Below, one piece after another: positions 1 to 8,859 of a stretch of 64,000 nt of DNA. The stretch spans positions 91,464 through 155,463 of the forward strand of contig JAKPXB010000040.1 of NCBI GenBank assembly GCA_029570375.1. The letters are read 5' to 3'. Each line of letters begins with the position of its first letter. Position 1 is the first letter of the stretch. The notes under the pieces were generated by a model. It saw only the letters and a list, made by a program, of their open reading frames with translations, did no database searches and was not told the origin of the DNA. Origin of the DNA: Bacillota bacterium (GTDB taxonomy: Bacteria > Bacillota > Clostridia > Saccharofermentanales > DTU023). The position numbers and the translations under genes are program-made.

Positions 1-794
1 GCTTTCGGCTCCACGACAAAGTCTTCTTCCGTCGAATGGAACAGACCGTCCTTGATCTCGCCCTGGAAGATATTCATGGTCGGCGAACCGATGAATCCGG
101 CGACAAACAGATTGGCCGGCTTCTCATAGAATAGCGTCGGCGGGCCGACCTGCTGGATCTTGCCCTTGTCGAGCAGGACGATCTTCGTCGCCATCGTCAT
201 CGCCTCTGTCTGGTCGTGCGTGACGTAGATCGAGGTCGTGTCGAGCGACTTATGGAGCCGCACCAGTTCAATGCGCATGTGTTCGCGCAGTTTCGCGTCG
301 AGATTCGAGAGCGGCTCGTCCATCAGGAAGACGCCTGCCTTGCGCACCATGGCGCGGCCGAGCGCGACGCGCTGGCGCTGGCCGCCTGAGATCTCCGACG
401 GTTTCGAGTACAGGTATTCCTTAATCTGCAGGAGTTCCGCCGCTTCGAGAACACGGTCGTGGATGACCGATTTGCGCTCTTTTCTCATCTTCAGCGAAAA
501 GGCCATATTCTCATAGACCGTCATGTGCGGGTACAGCGCGTATGACTGGAACACCATCGCGATATCCCTGTCCTTGGGCTCCACGCTGTTCATCCGCTTC
601 CCGCCGAAAAGCAGGTCGCCCTCCGTAATGGAGGTAAGCCCCGCGATCATCCGGAGCAGCGTGCTTTTGCCGCATCCCGACGGACCGAGAATGACGCAGA
701 AATCCTTATCGTCGATGTCGAGGTCAATATGGCGGATCGTGAAGTTCTCCCTGCCCTCATATTTCTTTCCAATGTTGACTAACTGAACTTTCAT
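1..794 (-). CDS. malK: Sugar ABC transporter ATP-binding protein, MalK/MsmX type (C-terminus outside window)
   Basis: This is the ATPase subunit that powers carbohydrate import on the cytoplasmic side of the membrane. Visible motifs are a Walker A loop GPSGCGKST at residues 37-45, a signature ISGGQRQR, Walker B VFLMDEP followed by the D-loop SNLD, and the switch histidine in YVTHDQTEA. The start ATG at 794 follows GGAGGG. It lies about 10 bp after malG, so it is the last visible gene of the malE-malF-malG-malK operon. The window edge removes the C-terminal regulatory (TOBE) region, so 264 codons remain of a family usually near 360-380. Shared ATPases of this family can serve several sugar importers; the exact sugar is inferred only from the neighbours. 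Confidence 0.93.
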   Translation of the reverse strand, partial: MKVQLVNIGKKYEGRENFTIRHIDLDIDDKDFCVILGPSGCGKSTLLRMIAGLTSITEGDLLFGGKRMNSVEPKDRDIAMVFQSYALYPHMTVYENMAFSLKMRKERKSVIHDRVLEAAELLQIKEYLYSKPSEISGGQRQRVALGRAMVRKAGVFLMDEPLSNLDAKLREHMRIELVRLHKSLDTTSIYVTHDQTEAMTMATKIVLLDKGKIQQVGPPTLFYEKPANLFVAGFIGSPTMNIFQGEIKDGLFHSTEEDFVVEPK

Positions 795-803
795 CGTACC
801 CTC

Positions 804-1694
804 CTAACCTTTGACAGCGCCGCTGGCGAGGCCAGAGACGAGCTGTTTCTGCAAAGCGATGAATAGAATAATGATCGGAATCGCCGTCAGCAGGCCGCCT
901 GCCGCGAATACGGGCTGGTGCATGTTGCGGACGTCGGTGATCAGTGTGTATAGGCCGGTCGCGAGCGTGTACTGTTTCGGATCGCTCAACAGGATGCTCG
1001 GCATCAGGTAATCGAGGAACGGCCCGATAAAGGACCAGAGCGCGATAATCGCGAGCATCGGCCGGACGATCGGCATGATGATCAGGCGGTAGACCTGCAG
1101 ATTCCCGCATCCGTCGATACGGGCCGCGTCGTCGAGCTCCGACGATATCGAATCGATATACCCCTTCAGAATGAAGGTGTTGCCGGCGATCCCGCCTCCC
1201 GCGTAAATCAGGATCAGGAACATCTGACGGGTAAAGCCGGGGATGACCGCGGAGATAATCGAGTGCATCGTGTAATACGCGGCAATACCGACAAACGCGG
1301 GAATCGTCTGGATCAGCATGATCGCCATCAACGACGCTTTTCTGCCTTTGAACCGGTACCGCGAATACGCGTAACCTGTAAAGGAAACGAACAGCAGCGT
1401 CAGCAGTGCCGTCGCCACTGCGATCACGATCGTATTGATGACCCAGTTCAGAAAGTATGTCTCCTGGAACAGGTACTTGAAATGTTTCAGGGAGAACTGA
1501 TACGCGCCCCCGACATGGATGTACTCGCCCTGGTTCCCGTTAAAGCTTGAAAACACGATCTGAGCGAGCGGCCAGACGATGATGAATACGTAAAAGAAGA
1601 GAAGTATGTAACTGATGGTCAGCAGGACGGCCTTGACCGGTGTCAGCGGCGGGCGATCCGACAGATAAAGCCCTTTTTCTTTATTCTTGCTCAT
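804..1694 (-). CDS. malG: Sugar ABC transporter permease, MalG type
   Basis: This 296-aa integral membrane protein forms one half of the sugar channel with MalF. It has about six hydrophobic segments and, near residue 200, the EAA-type loop (LDDAARIDGCGNLQVYR) that docks to the ATPase. I chose the ATG at 1694, preceded by GGAGGAGAAGCT; a 16-residue upstream extension of the open frame lacks a ribosome site. The ATG overlaps the malF stop codon by 4 bp, indicating translational coupling. Length and motif are normal for MalG. The maltose/maltodextrin assignment rests on overall similarity to MalG and on operon order. Confidence 0.92.
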   Translation of the reverse strand: MSKNKEKGLYLSDRPPLTPVKAVLLTISYILLFFYVFIIVWPLAQIVFSSFNGNQGEYIHVGGAYQFSLKHFKYLFQETYFLNWVINTIVIAVATALLTLLFVSFTGYAYSRYRFKGRKASLMAIMLIQTIPAFVGIAAYYTMHSIISAVIPGFTRQMFLILIYAGGGIAGNTFILKGYIDSISSELDDAARIDGCGNLQVYRLIIMPIVRPMLAIIALWSFIGPFLDYLMPSILLSDPKQYTLATGLYTLITDVRNMHQPVFAAGGLLTAIPIIILFIALQKQLVSGLASGAVKG

Positions 1695-3772
1695 AGCTTC
1701 TCCTCCCTGAAAGACTTGGAGCGGCTGAAGCCGATCCATGTGAAAAAGATCAGTACGAGTGACACGATCATCGTTATGGCGGCGCCGATTCCCTGGAACT
1801 GTTTCTGAATCGTCAGCTTGTATATGTACGAGATCAGAAGATCGGACGAACCGGCCAGGTTGCCGTACTTGCTCGGCTCGAACGGCCCGCCTCCGTTAAA
1901 CAGGTAGATGATCGAGAAATTGTTGAAGTTAAACGTGTACTGACCGATCATCAGCGGCGCTGTCTGGAACAGCAGAATAGGAATCGTAATATGCCGCGTC
2001 TGCTGGAATCCTGTCGCCCCGTCGATATTAGCCGCTTCGTACAGATCCTTCGGAATACTCTGCAGAATGCCGGTGCAGAGGAGGAAGACGTATGAACTCC
2101 CCAGCCACCCCTGCAGCAGAATCAGAACAATCCTCGTCCCCCAGGGCGACTCCTTGATATTGATCACCTGCCCTGTCAGCTGTTGCAGAAGCGCGGTCAG
2201 AGGACCATTCGGCGAGAACATGATCGAGAAGAACATGATTGTAATGAAGGCCGGCACCGCCCACGGCAGGAGGTATATGGTCCGGAAGAAACGCTTGCCG
2301 TACACGCGGTCCTGATTGACGAGGAGCGCGAGCACAAACCCGACGAAAATCGCGAGCGATGTCGCGAACAGCGTCCATATCAGCGTCCATCCCGTGATCA
2401 GCCAGAAGGGACCGCCCGCGATCCCCTGTCCGAGAATGATCTGCTTGTAGTTGGCAAGCCCGATCCAGTTGAATTTCGACTGGTGCGTCGGGTCATAGTT
2501 TGTAAAAGAGATCAGGACAGTGACGGCGATCGGGAGCAACACGATAAACAGTGTGACGAGCGCCGACGGCGATGACGCGAAATACGGGAAGCCCTTGTGT
2601 TTGGCTGCCGTTTTCGTTTCGAACCAGTTGTTCAGCCTTATACCGCTGATCATCTTCTTCTCATTCCTGTTGACATCGCGGAATGAATTGTAATAAATGA
2701 GAAACGCGATCAGAAGGAGGATAATCGCGATCACGCCTTCGATCATAAAAATGACGGAGCGGTCGAGCCTTGAAGCGCCTTCGGCGAGCGAGACAAGCCC
2801 GAAGAGGCCTTGTCCTCTGTAATTCCCACGTCCGAGCGCGTATGGTATCGCGATCAGATAGATGTAGAGCGATCCGATAAAGAAGAAAATTGACTTGAAC
2901 GTCTGCCCGAGAAGCAGCTGTCCCAGCCCGGGGAGGGGAAATGTCAGATAAGAAATCCATGGGCAGCGCTTCGTCACTTCGATCGGTGTCTTGCGGCGCA
3001 AATCGGAGATATCGGAATTAAGGACGGCAATGCCCTGCTTCTTGTCCTGCTTCAGCCGGTGCTTCAGATAGCGCACGCGATCCGCGAGCATATTTATTTT
3101 GAGCGACTGTTTCATCGAGCGGATATCTTCCGCCGCAGCGAGATCTTTCTGATGTTTCTCGTTTACGTATGCTTTCGATGAGATCTGCCCTGATTTATAA
3201 AGCTTTCTTAAAGCCGCTTTTTCCTCGCCGCGCTGCTTTAAACGCTCTTTGCGCAGGCGCCGGAAATCAGCGTTCGCCTGTGAATGGTCTTCCTTTTTGG
3301 CCGCTTCGAGATCGGCTTTCGCCGCGTCGAGTGCATCAAGTGTCTCTCTCCTGGTGTCAGCGATAGCCGGCAGCTGTTCCGCGATCATCCGATGCTGCTC
3401 GGCGAGCAGCTCGAAATCATACGAGAGATCGGCATGGGGCGCATAGAACTCAGCGCGCGCCCTGCTTTCCATCGCTTCGAGTTTCCATTTGCGAATCGTC
3501 GGATCACTGTCTGCCAGCGATCCTTCGAAGGTTGTTTTCCGTTCTGAAGCTTTCGCGAGAAAAGCTTTTTCCTCCGCGCGTACCTTGGCGAACTTTTTCT
3601 CATAATCATGCTCTTTGCGTGGCAGTGATTTCAGCTCTCCTTTGATCTGCGCGGCCTTCTCTTTCGGTTCTGACTCCAGGCGTTCTTCCAGCGCTCCCCT
3701 CTCGGCGAGCCGGAGATTCCGGCGCGGATGTTCATTGCCGATGTCATCCATTATAGTTGTTCCGTACCTCAT
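1691..3772 (-). CDS. malF: Sugar ABC transporter permease, MalF type, with ~390-residue N-terminal extension
   Basis: The last ~290 residues are a normal MalF-type permease with about six membrane segments and an EAA loop (EAANIDGATGFQQTRHITIP). The first ~390 residues are unusual. Residues ~20-270 are highly charged and rich in Lys, Glu, Ala and Arg, predicted as long helices or coiled coil. Then come three or so hydrophobic segments, the first with a PGLGQLLLGQ motif resembling TM2-type membrane modules. The reading frame is continuous, so this is a genuine fusion and not a frameshift artefact. The start is uncertain: GGAGGG lies only 1-2 bases before the ATG at 3772, and a second ATG sits at 3751. 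The extension is presumably cytoplasmic, with unknown role. Confidence 0.9.
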   Translation of the reverse strand: MRYGTTIMDDIGNEHPRRNLRLAERGALEERLESEPKEKAAQIKGELKSLPRKEHDYEKKFAKVRAEEKAFLAKASERKTTFEGSLADSDPTIRKWKLEAMESRARAEFYAPHADLSYDFELLAEQHRMIAEQLPAIADTRRETLDALDAAKADLEAAKKEDHSQANADFRRLRKERLKQRGEEKAALRKLYKSGQISSKAYVNEKHQKDLAAAEDIRSMKQSLKINMLADRVRYLKHRLKQDKKQGIAVLNSDISDLRRKTPIEVTKRCPWISYLTFPLPGLGQLLLGQTFKSIFFFIGSLYIYLIAIPYALGRGNYRGQGLFGLVSLAEGASRLDRSVIFMIEGVIAIILLLIAFLIYYNSFRDVNRNEKKMISGIRLNNWFETKTAAKHKGFPYFASSPSALVTLFIVLLPIAVTVLISFTNYDPTHQSKFNWIGLANYKQIILGQGIAGGPFWLITGWTLIWTLFATSLAIFVGFVLALLVNQDRVYGKRFFRTIYLLPWAVPAFITIMFFSIMFSPNGPLTALLQQLTGQVINIKESPWGTRIVLILLQGWLGSSYVFLLCTGILQSIPKDLYEAANIDGATGFQQTRHITIPILLFQTAPLMIGQYTFNFNNFSIIYLFNGGGPFEPSKYGNLAGSSDLLISYIYKLTIQKQFQGIGAAITMIVSLVLIFFTWIGFSRSKSFREEKL

Positions 3773-3839
3773 GCCCTCCTACTTTCTATTCCCGGGCGGC
3801 TGAACGCATGAGCGCCGCCGGCTCGGGCAGTAAGACATG

Positions 3840-4292
3840 TCATGTCTCCTCCGGCACTATTTCCAATCGATGAATATTGATCACGACAAGAAAAAGCGCC
3901 GCCATTAAAACGAGCGCCATGTACCAGAAGGCCGACGCCGTTTGAAACGAAAAGAATTTATAAATTGCCGAAACGGCGATAATGGCGCCCCAGATCAGCC
4001 GATAGGTCAACGGCGTTCCGAAGCGCGCGATGGTGAAATAGGTGTAGAGTGCGAGCGCCACAGGCAAAAAGACATCGAGAAAATAGCGCGTGAGAATAAA
4101 AGCGGAATATCCCGCTGTCGTCTCCTCCGGGTTGAGCTCCCGCCAGATCCGAAACCCCTCCGGATTGGCAAGCAAGACCGCTTCAAGAGTCGAAACCAAA
4201 ATGAGCGCCGCGCAGAGCGAAACCAAAACGGTTAATTGGCGACGATGCCGTTTCGCCTGCGCCTCTCGGCGAAGAAGCCTCTCTTCCTCCAT
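3840..4292 (-). CDS. Small polytopic membrane protein within the mal operon
   Basis: I do not recognise a family. The 150-aa product starts with a short, strongly basic and acidic cytoplasmic stretch (residues 1-18), followed by about four hydrophobic segments (roughly 20-42, 65-88, 95-115 and 120-142). It lies between malE and malF on the same strand, after the malE terminator hairpin and 67 bp before malF, so it is probably co-transcribed with the permeases. An accessory role in the transporter is an inference from position only; there are no catalytic motifs. Confidence 0.7.
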   Translation of the reverse strand: MEEERLLRREAQAKRHRRQLTVLVSLCAALILVSTLEAVLLANPEGFRIWRELNPEETTAGYSAFILTRYFLDVFLPVALALYTYFTIARFGTPLTYRLIWGAIIAVSAIYKFFSFQTASAFWYMALVLMAALFLVVINIHRLEIVPEET

Positions 4293-4379
4293 ACGAATCC
4301 TCAGTCTTTATTTTGCCGGCATCGCCCGGCAAACAACACATCTCTTCTCATCATGCGCCGCGATCGCAGCGGCTTATAG

Positions 4380-4412
4380 AAAAAAGCAGGAGAACCGCTC
4401 GAGTTCTCCTGC
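4380..4412 (-). terminator. Intra-operon terminator hairpin after malE
   Basis: On the minus strand a 10-bp stem GCAGGAGAAC / GTTCTCCTGC with a 7-base loop is followed directly by six T residues, a textbook intrinsic terminator. It lies 24 bp after the malE stop and before the membrane protein, malF, malG and malK. It probably lets only part of transcription continue, keeping the binding protein in excess over the membrane subunits, as in many binding-protein operons. Confidence 0.85.
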
Positions 4413-4435
4413 CTGTTCCTGCTTTGGCCGATCAC

Positions 4436-5770
4436 CTACTTGAGGTCCGCCATCATCGCGTCGAAAGACGCTTTCAATTCTCCGTAAGCTTTCTCAACGC
4501 TGTCAGGGGCGACAGTATTCCATGACAGAACGCCGTTCTTCCACGTATCCCAGACGGGACCGAACTGCTGGAAGAGAGGTCTTCCGGGTGAGATCTTGAA
4601 GGATTCGATGACCGCCACGATCAGCTTCTTCTCGATCTCGCTGAGATCAGACGCCTGATACTTCTCGGCCGGCACGTTCTCCAGGATTTTACCGGTGGCC
4701 CTGAAAAGCTCAGCAAAATATTGTGGATTGACAATCTCCGCGATCACGGCTTCCGCGAGAGCGACTTTGTCTTTATCCTCTTCGATACGGGGGTTGATCG
4801 CGAGGCCCCAGCCGCCTTGCCAGTGCTTCATCGGCTTGCCGGCGACCGTGATCTGGCCGATCGGGAGAATCTCGAGATCCGCGCCGTCGGCTGTTTTATC
4901 TTTCATGCCGTTGAGTTCCCATGGGCCGCCAATGCGGAAGATGCCCTTGCCGCCTGTTTTAAACTGATCGTCGATGTAGCCCCAGCCGGCATCGGGATCG
5001 AACAAAGCTGTGTTGGCTTCCCGGTTGAGTTTCCAGTATTTGTACAGTGTCTCGATCGCCGCCTGTTTCTCCGGCGCGAGGCTGCCCCAGTCTGTTGTCA
5101 GATCGGAGACAAACCCTTCTCCCTCCGGTTTGAGGAGCGCGATGTCGGCGGAGTTCGCCAGCGCGACACCGTACCATGTGTCGAATACGGGAAGAAGTAC
5201 ATGCGCGGGGTCTTTCACATCCGCGAGTTCAATGGGCGTGTCCAGCTTGATGCCTTCCGCTTCGCCATTCTTCACATTGGCGAACGTGACAAGTGTCTCG
5301 ATATTGAAGGGGAACGCGAGATATTCGCCGTTGACCTTGAACAACCCGCCGAGCCCTGCGTCAAAATCCGTCCATCCGCCGAGCTTATCGGCCATGGCCT
5401 TCGCGTCGATCGCGCCGAGCAGATCTTTGCCGGCAAGTCCGGTGAGGCGGTCACCGGGGAGCGCGAAGACGTCTGCCACATCCGGGTTGGCCGCGTCAGT
5501 TTGATCCAGCGTATCAATGTGCTCAAACGATCCGACTTCCTTGATGTTGACTTTAACGTCCGGGTTCGCGTCCGTCACGCGTTTAATCGCGGCTTTGTAG
5601 TATTCCATCCATTCCTTTTCTGCCTGAACGGTAATCTCGGCTGCTTTAAGCCCTCCCGTTTGATTATCGGGTTCAGAATCCTGAGGCGTCGGTACTTTGG
5701 GCGGGCCGCAGCTAACGAGCAACGCCAGAACCAGAACCAACGCGAAGAGAATTGGCAGTGTTTTTTTCAT
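4436..5770 (-). CDS. malE: Sugar-binding lipoprotein, MalE type
   Basis: This is the extracellular solute-binding protein that delivers sugar to MalFG. The 444-aa product has a signal peptide with lipobox LLVSC at residues ~17-21, so it is expected to be lipid-anchored to the outer face of the membrane. A Pro/Asp/Glu linker follows, then a typical maltose-binding-protein-like fold of normal length. The ATG at 5770 has GAGGAGG just upstream; an earlier in-frame ATG 42 bp upstream lacks one. It is the first gene of the operon, behind a sigma-A-like promoter at 5892-5920. The specific ligand (maltose, maltodextrin or related) cannot be fixed from sequence. Confidence 0.9.
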   Translation of the reverse strand: MKKTLPILFALVLVLALLVSCGPPKVPTPQDSEPDNQTGGLKAAEITVQAEKEWMEYYKAAIKRVTDANPDVKVNIKEVGSFEHIDTLDQTDAANPDVADVFALPGDRLTGLAGKDLLGAIDAKAMADKLGGWTDFDAGLGGLFKVNGEYLAFPFNIETLVTFANVKNGEAEGIKLDTPIELADVKDPAHVLLPVFDTWYGVALANSADIALLKPEGEGFVSDLTTDWGSLAPEKQAAIETLYKYWKLNREANTALFDPDAGWGYIDDQFKTGGKGIFRIGGPWELNGMKDKTADGADLEILPIGQITVAGKPMKHWQGGWGLAINPRIEEDKDKVALAEAVIAEIVNPQYFAELFRATGKILENVPAEKYQASDLSEIEKKLIVAVIESFKISPGRPLFQQFGPVWDTWKNGVLSWNTVAPDSVEKAYGELKASFDAMMADLK

Positions 5771-5891
5771 GAAATTCCTCCTCTGATTACTCTTTTTATG
5801 AAGTGTCAACAAAGCATTCCGGCCATCCGGCCATCTCTGCCCGATAGCGAATCAGCCATTCATGATTCGTTCACACATATGAGACTATTTC

Positions 5892-5920
5892 ATTATAAAT
5901 GATCGCGGGTTAATCGACAA
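5892..5920 (-). promoter_or_regulatory. Probable sigma-A promoter of the mal operon
   Basis: On the minus strand a -35 element TTGTCG (5915-5920) is separated by 17 bases from a perfect -10 TATAAT (5892-5897). A transcript starting near 5885 would have a leader of about 115 nt before malE. The rest of the 326-bp gap 5771-6096 is AT-rich toward 6090 and shows no other gene. Confidence 0.7.
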
Positions 5921-6096
5921 GCCGCGACGACCTCTTATAACCGCATGTTTTGAAGTGCATACCGCATGGTGTTCTCCACTCTCACGAAGCCACCCAATTC
6001 GATTATTCATTAAATAATACAATTATATCTAGTATTTCGATAAATAAAAAATCCAGGAATCGTCATCGCCCTCTTCCTCATCCTCAAAATGATCTC

Positions 6097-7161
6097 TTAT
6101 TTCGAATACCAGTCTGTAAAGAGTGCCTGTAAGACCGGGATCGATTGCGCTTCCCCGACAGAATAGACGCTATGACAGCGCGACGACAACGAAAACACAG
6201 GATTAGTTTTGCCAACATCTGATAAAAGCAGCACATAATCTTCGCCAATCCGGACAGTGCCGTTGAATAATTGGACGTAGATATGCTCTGGAATATCCGA
6301 CGTCTGGCGCAGTACCTGTTTGACGCGGCAATAGTAGAGCGTTGTGGGGCCGTATGGGTTTTTGTCAAGTTCACAATCTATGTTCACGATAAAAATATGA
6401 TCGGAAGCCAGCAGGACATCGTCGAGGTTGTCCGATTCCGTCCAGGGTTCACCGTACATGATCTCTGTCGGGACGCTTTCTGCTGACAAGGCGTCAACTT
6501 TGTCATGATACTCAATCCATTTATCCCTGTCGTTTGCCGCGACGTACAGGCCACCTGATATAACGAACTTATCGTGTTCGTAATAGACTGAAATGTGCTT
6601 CTCGAGTACTAACAAGTACGTCTGCCCTTTCTCGTATGCCGGCTGCTCCCCCTCTTGCGTACCCTCGGACGTTATCACCTGCTCGTCCATATCCCCGTAT
6701 GGCTGCACATAGATGGTCATCTTGTTTTTTTCACTTAACTCGCCCCTGTAGACCTTCGTCGGCAGAAACATCAGCTCCGTACCGTATTCAGTGGTATATG
6801 TTCCTAGATAGACAGCGTCCAGAATATGCGTCGCATGTGCCATATGCTCTTCGTCTGTACGTATGATTTTGTCTTTGTCTTTGCCGCCTGCGATGAATGC
6901 GCGTCTATCCCAATCAGGCGGAATACGACCGCTGCTCTCCGGCCCCGATACCGCCGATATATCCGTCTCTGTTGCCACCGGTATCTTCGGGCCTCCCGCG
7001 ATGCCGTTCTTCACGAAAACAACCGCGGCGATCACGACAAGCGCCGACACCGATGCACACGCCGCCGCTTTCAGAATGCTCCGCGTCTTTTTCTTTCGCC
7101 CTTCCAGATACTCGTCGCGACGGCGAAGGATACTGCGCGACATCTCGTCATAACTTTTCAT
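6097..7161 (-). CDS. Single-pass membrane protein, probable anti-sigma partner
   Basis: The 354-aa product has a short charged cytoplasmic N-terminus (~30 residues, rich in Arg, Lys and Glu), one hydrophobic segment around residues 32-54, and a large external domain of unrecognised family. Its ATG at 7161 overlaps the end of the sigma-factor gene by 14 bp and follows GGAAGGGATGG, so the two genes are translationally coupled. Membrane proteins encoded directly after ECF-type sigma factors are commonly anti-sigma factors; that role is inferred from position and topology, not from a recognised anti-sigma motif. Confidence 0.7.
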   Translation of the reverse strand: MKSYDEMSRSILRRRDEYLEGRKKKTRSILKAAACASVSALVVIAAVVFVKNGIAGGPKIPVATETDISAVSGPESSGRIPPDWDRRAFIAGGKDKDKIIRTDEEHMAHATHILDAVYLGTYTTEYGTELMFLPTKVYRGELSEKNKMTIYVQPYGDMDEQVITSEGTQEGEQPAYEKGQTYLLVLEKHISVYYEHDKFVISGGLYVAANDRDKWIEYHDKVDALSAESVPTEIMYGEPWTESDNLDDVLLASDHIFIVNIDCELDKNPYGPTTLYYCRVKQVLRQTSDIPEHIYVQLFNGTVRIGEDYVLLLSDVGKTNPVFSLSSRCHSVYSVGEAQSIPVLQALFTDWYSK

Positions 7162-7711
7162 CGTCCATCCCTTCCTTTTCAAGAGCATCTTTCAAGGCCC
7201 TTCTCGCCTGATATGCCAGCGATTCGACGCTTCGCCGCGTCTTCCCCATCACCTTCGCCGCATCCCTGTAGCGGAGTTCTTCGAAGTAAACAAGCCAGAG
7301 AATCCGGCGGTACTCTTCTTTGAGACCGCGCATGGCCCTGTGCAGCGCGATCTTCCGATCTTCTCGCAGATACTCGTTTTCAAGCTTTTCGACGAAGTCA
7401 TCCGCGTCCGGGCGTTCGCCGACATCGAACGGAACGAGCGCTTCCCTCGCCGCCCGCCTTTTGTAGTCGATTGCGGCGTTCCGACCGATCGCGTACAGCC
7501 AGCTCTTAAACGACGACTCCCCGTGAAATTTCGGCTTTTTTATCACCAGCTTGACGAAGGTGTCCTCCGTCAAATCCTCGGCAACGGCAATATTGCCAAC
7601 ATAAGTATTGATAAACAGCATGAGTCCGTCTCTGTACTCCCGGACAAGGTCGGACAAGCTGTCATCATCTCCTTCGAGGAAACGGCGGTAGCTACCGGCA
7701 CCGTTATCCAT
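7148..7711 (-). CDS. ECF-like RNA polymerase sigma factor
   Basis: This 187-aa protein directs RNA polymerase to a set of specific promoters. Sigma region 2 spans about residues 15-85 (the AEDLTEDTFVKL stretch and the following SWLYAIGRNAAIDYKRR), and region 4 spans ~120-180, with a helix-turn-helix in LRYRDAAKVMGKTRRSVE. Length and two-domain plan fit extracytoplasmic-function sigma factors. The ATG at 7711 has AGGAGG upstream; a 13-residue longer frame lacks a ribosome site. It forms an overlapping pair with the following membrane protein, suggesting control by an envelope signal. The regulon is unknown. Confidence 0.9.
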   Translation of the reverse strand: MDNGAGSYRRFLEGDDDSLSDLVREYRDGLMLFINTYVGNIAVAEDLTEDTFVKLVIKKPKFHGESSFKSWLYAIGRNAAIDYKRRAAREALVPFDVGERPDADDFVEKLENEYLREDRKIALHRAMRGLKEEYRRILWLVYFEELRYRDAAKVMGKTRRSVESLAYQARRALKDALEKEGMDDEKL

Positions 7712-8210
7712 TCGACAACCTCCTGTCACAAGCGCTTTTACGCCTCTCATTGATTAGACGGATGAACCATTAAAAACACGCACTTAAAGGTACATCAGTG
7801 GGACTTCCCCAAAAATCGATGAGATAGTTCCTCTTTCTATGATAAGATCATTCCTCGTTTTCTGATGAAATAGTTCCTCTTTTTCTGATGAGATCGCTCC
7901 TCGCTTTTCTTCGGTCTTAAATCCAAGCGCCCAAGAGCAATCGGAATTGGCCCACTGCTTAGACGGCAATTCCCCTTCCACAATATAAACATTGGTTCTC
8001 ACCTTAATTCGACTTCGGATTGAACCAGACAATAGCCATACTTTCCGCTAAATAAATTAAATTTCAGTCTCGTTGTTGATGATGCATACGATTATCAAAC
8101 TGTTCGGGAAAGCACGGTTATATTGCCAACAGCGGTTCTTTCGTCCGGCATATGTGTCAACAGAAAGAATCGTCCCCCCACCCTCCGGGATGGCAGTTCA
8201 GAGAAAGAAA
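7712..8210. other. Gene-free stretch upstream of the sigma factor
   Basis: Apart from the 23-bp tandem repeats, this 499-bp stretch carries no open frame with a credible ribosome site. It must contain the promoter of the sigma-factor operon (minus strand), but I see no clear -35/-10 pair. It also holds the trailer of the ABC exporter operon, without an obvious hairpin and T tract. Confidence 0.55.
7818..7910. repeat. Four tandem copies of a degenerate 23-bp repeat
   Basis: Four units begin at 7818, 7841, 7864 and 7887, each close to GATGAGATMRTTCCTCTTTTCT. Copies 1 and 3 share TAGTTCCTCTTT, while copies 2 and 4 are closer to ATCNNTCCTCGTTTT, giving an alternating pattern. Because 23 is not a multiple of three, the repeats shift frame, so the apparent small open frames here are not convincing genes. 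There are no spacers, which excludes a CRISPR array. Confidence 0.8.
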
Positions 8211-8852
8211 CTAAGGCCGAACCTGTCGAATCACACCGGCATCCATTTCATGTACGGTGTCGCAGAGTTCTTCGATATCCAGAGGATTGTGACTCGCCAG
8301 AAGGATGGTCTTCCCCTGCTCCTTCAGCGTCCGGATTGCCTCGCGAATCTCTTTGACCCCCTGGTTATCCAGACCGTTCATCGGCTCATCGAGAAAGAGA
8401 ATATCGGGGTTTTCCATGGTCGCCTGGGCGATGGCAAGACGCTGCCGCATCCCCATTGAATATTTCGCGACGTGTTTTTTCGACTTCGGATCGAGCCCGA
8501 CAAACCTCATGCTCTCCTCCACTTGCGAGCGATCGACAAGATTCCTGATTTTCGCGAGGTACATGAGGTTCCGCATGCCGCTGTATGAGGGGAGAAACCC
8601 GGGATTCTCAATGACGATGCCGATGTCCGGCGGCACGTCGATGTCTTTACCGACGCGCTTTCCGCGCACCAGAATCTCGCCCTCCGTCAGATGCATCAGC
8701 CCGCAGATCGATTTGAAAAGCACCGTCTTCCCGGAACCGTTGCGCCCGATCACGCCGTGGATCAGGCCTTTCTCAAACGACACTGTCACGTCGGAGAGCG
8801 CCGTCGATTCCCTGAATTTCTTTGTCGCGTTTTTTACTTCGATAATCGCCAT
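8211..8852 (-). CDS. ABC exporter ATP-binding protein
   Basis: This 213-aa cytoplasmic ATPase belongs to the family that drives ABC-2 type exporters (drug, lantibiotic or other extrusion). It shows Walker A GRNGSGKT near residue 37, signature YSMGMRQRL, Walker B DILFLDEPMNGLD and a switch histidine in LLASHNP. The ATG at 8852 follows GAGGTGG. It sits 7 bp after a permease gene and is the last gene of a lipoprotein-permease-permease-ATPase operon. The substrate is unknown. Confidence 0.9.
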   Translation of the reverse strand: MAIIEVKNATKKFRESTALSDVTVSFEKGLIHGVIGRNGSGKTVLFKSICGLMHLTEGEILVRGKRVGKDIDVPPDIGIVIENPGFLPSYSGMRNLMYLAKIRNLVDRSQVEESMRFVGLDPKSKKHVAKYSMGMRQRLAIAQATMENPDILFLDEPMNGLDNQGVKEIREAIRTLKEQGKTILLASHNPLDIEELCDTVHEMDAGVIRQVRP

Positions 8853-8859
8853 TTCCACC

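Noticed and set aside
4721-5902. Long plus-strand open frame (393 codons) opposite malE
   Set aside because: It is antisense to a gene with clear family motifs and has no ribosome site; GC-rich codon bias opens long shadow frames here.
7784-8032. Minus-strand 82-codon open frame across the 23-bp repeats
   Set aside because: The repeats shift frame, there is no ribosome site, and the peptide only reflects the DNA repeats.
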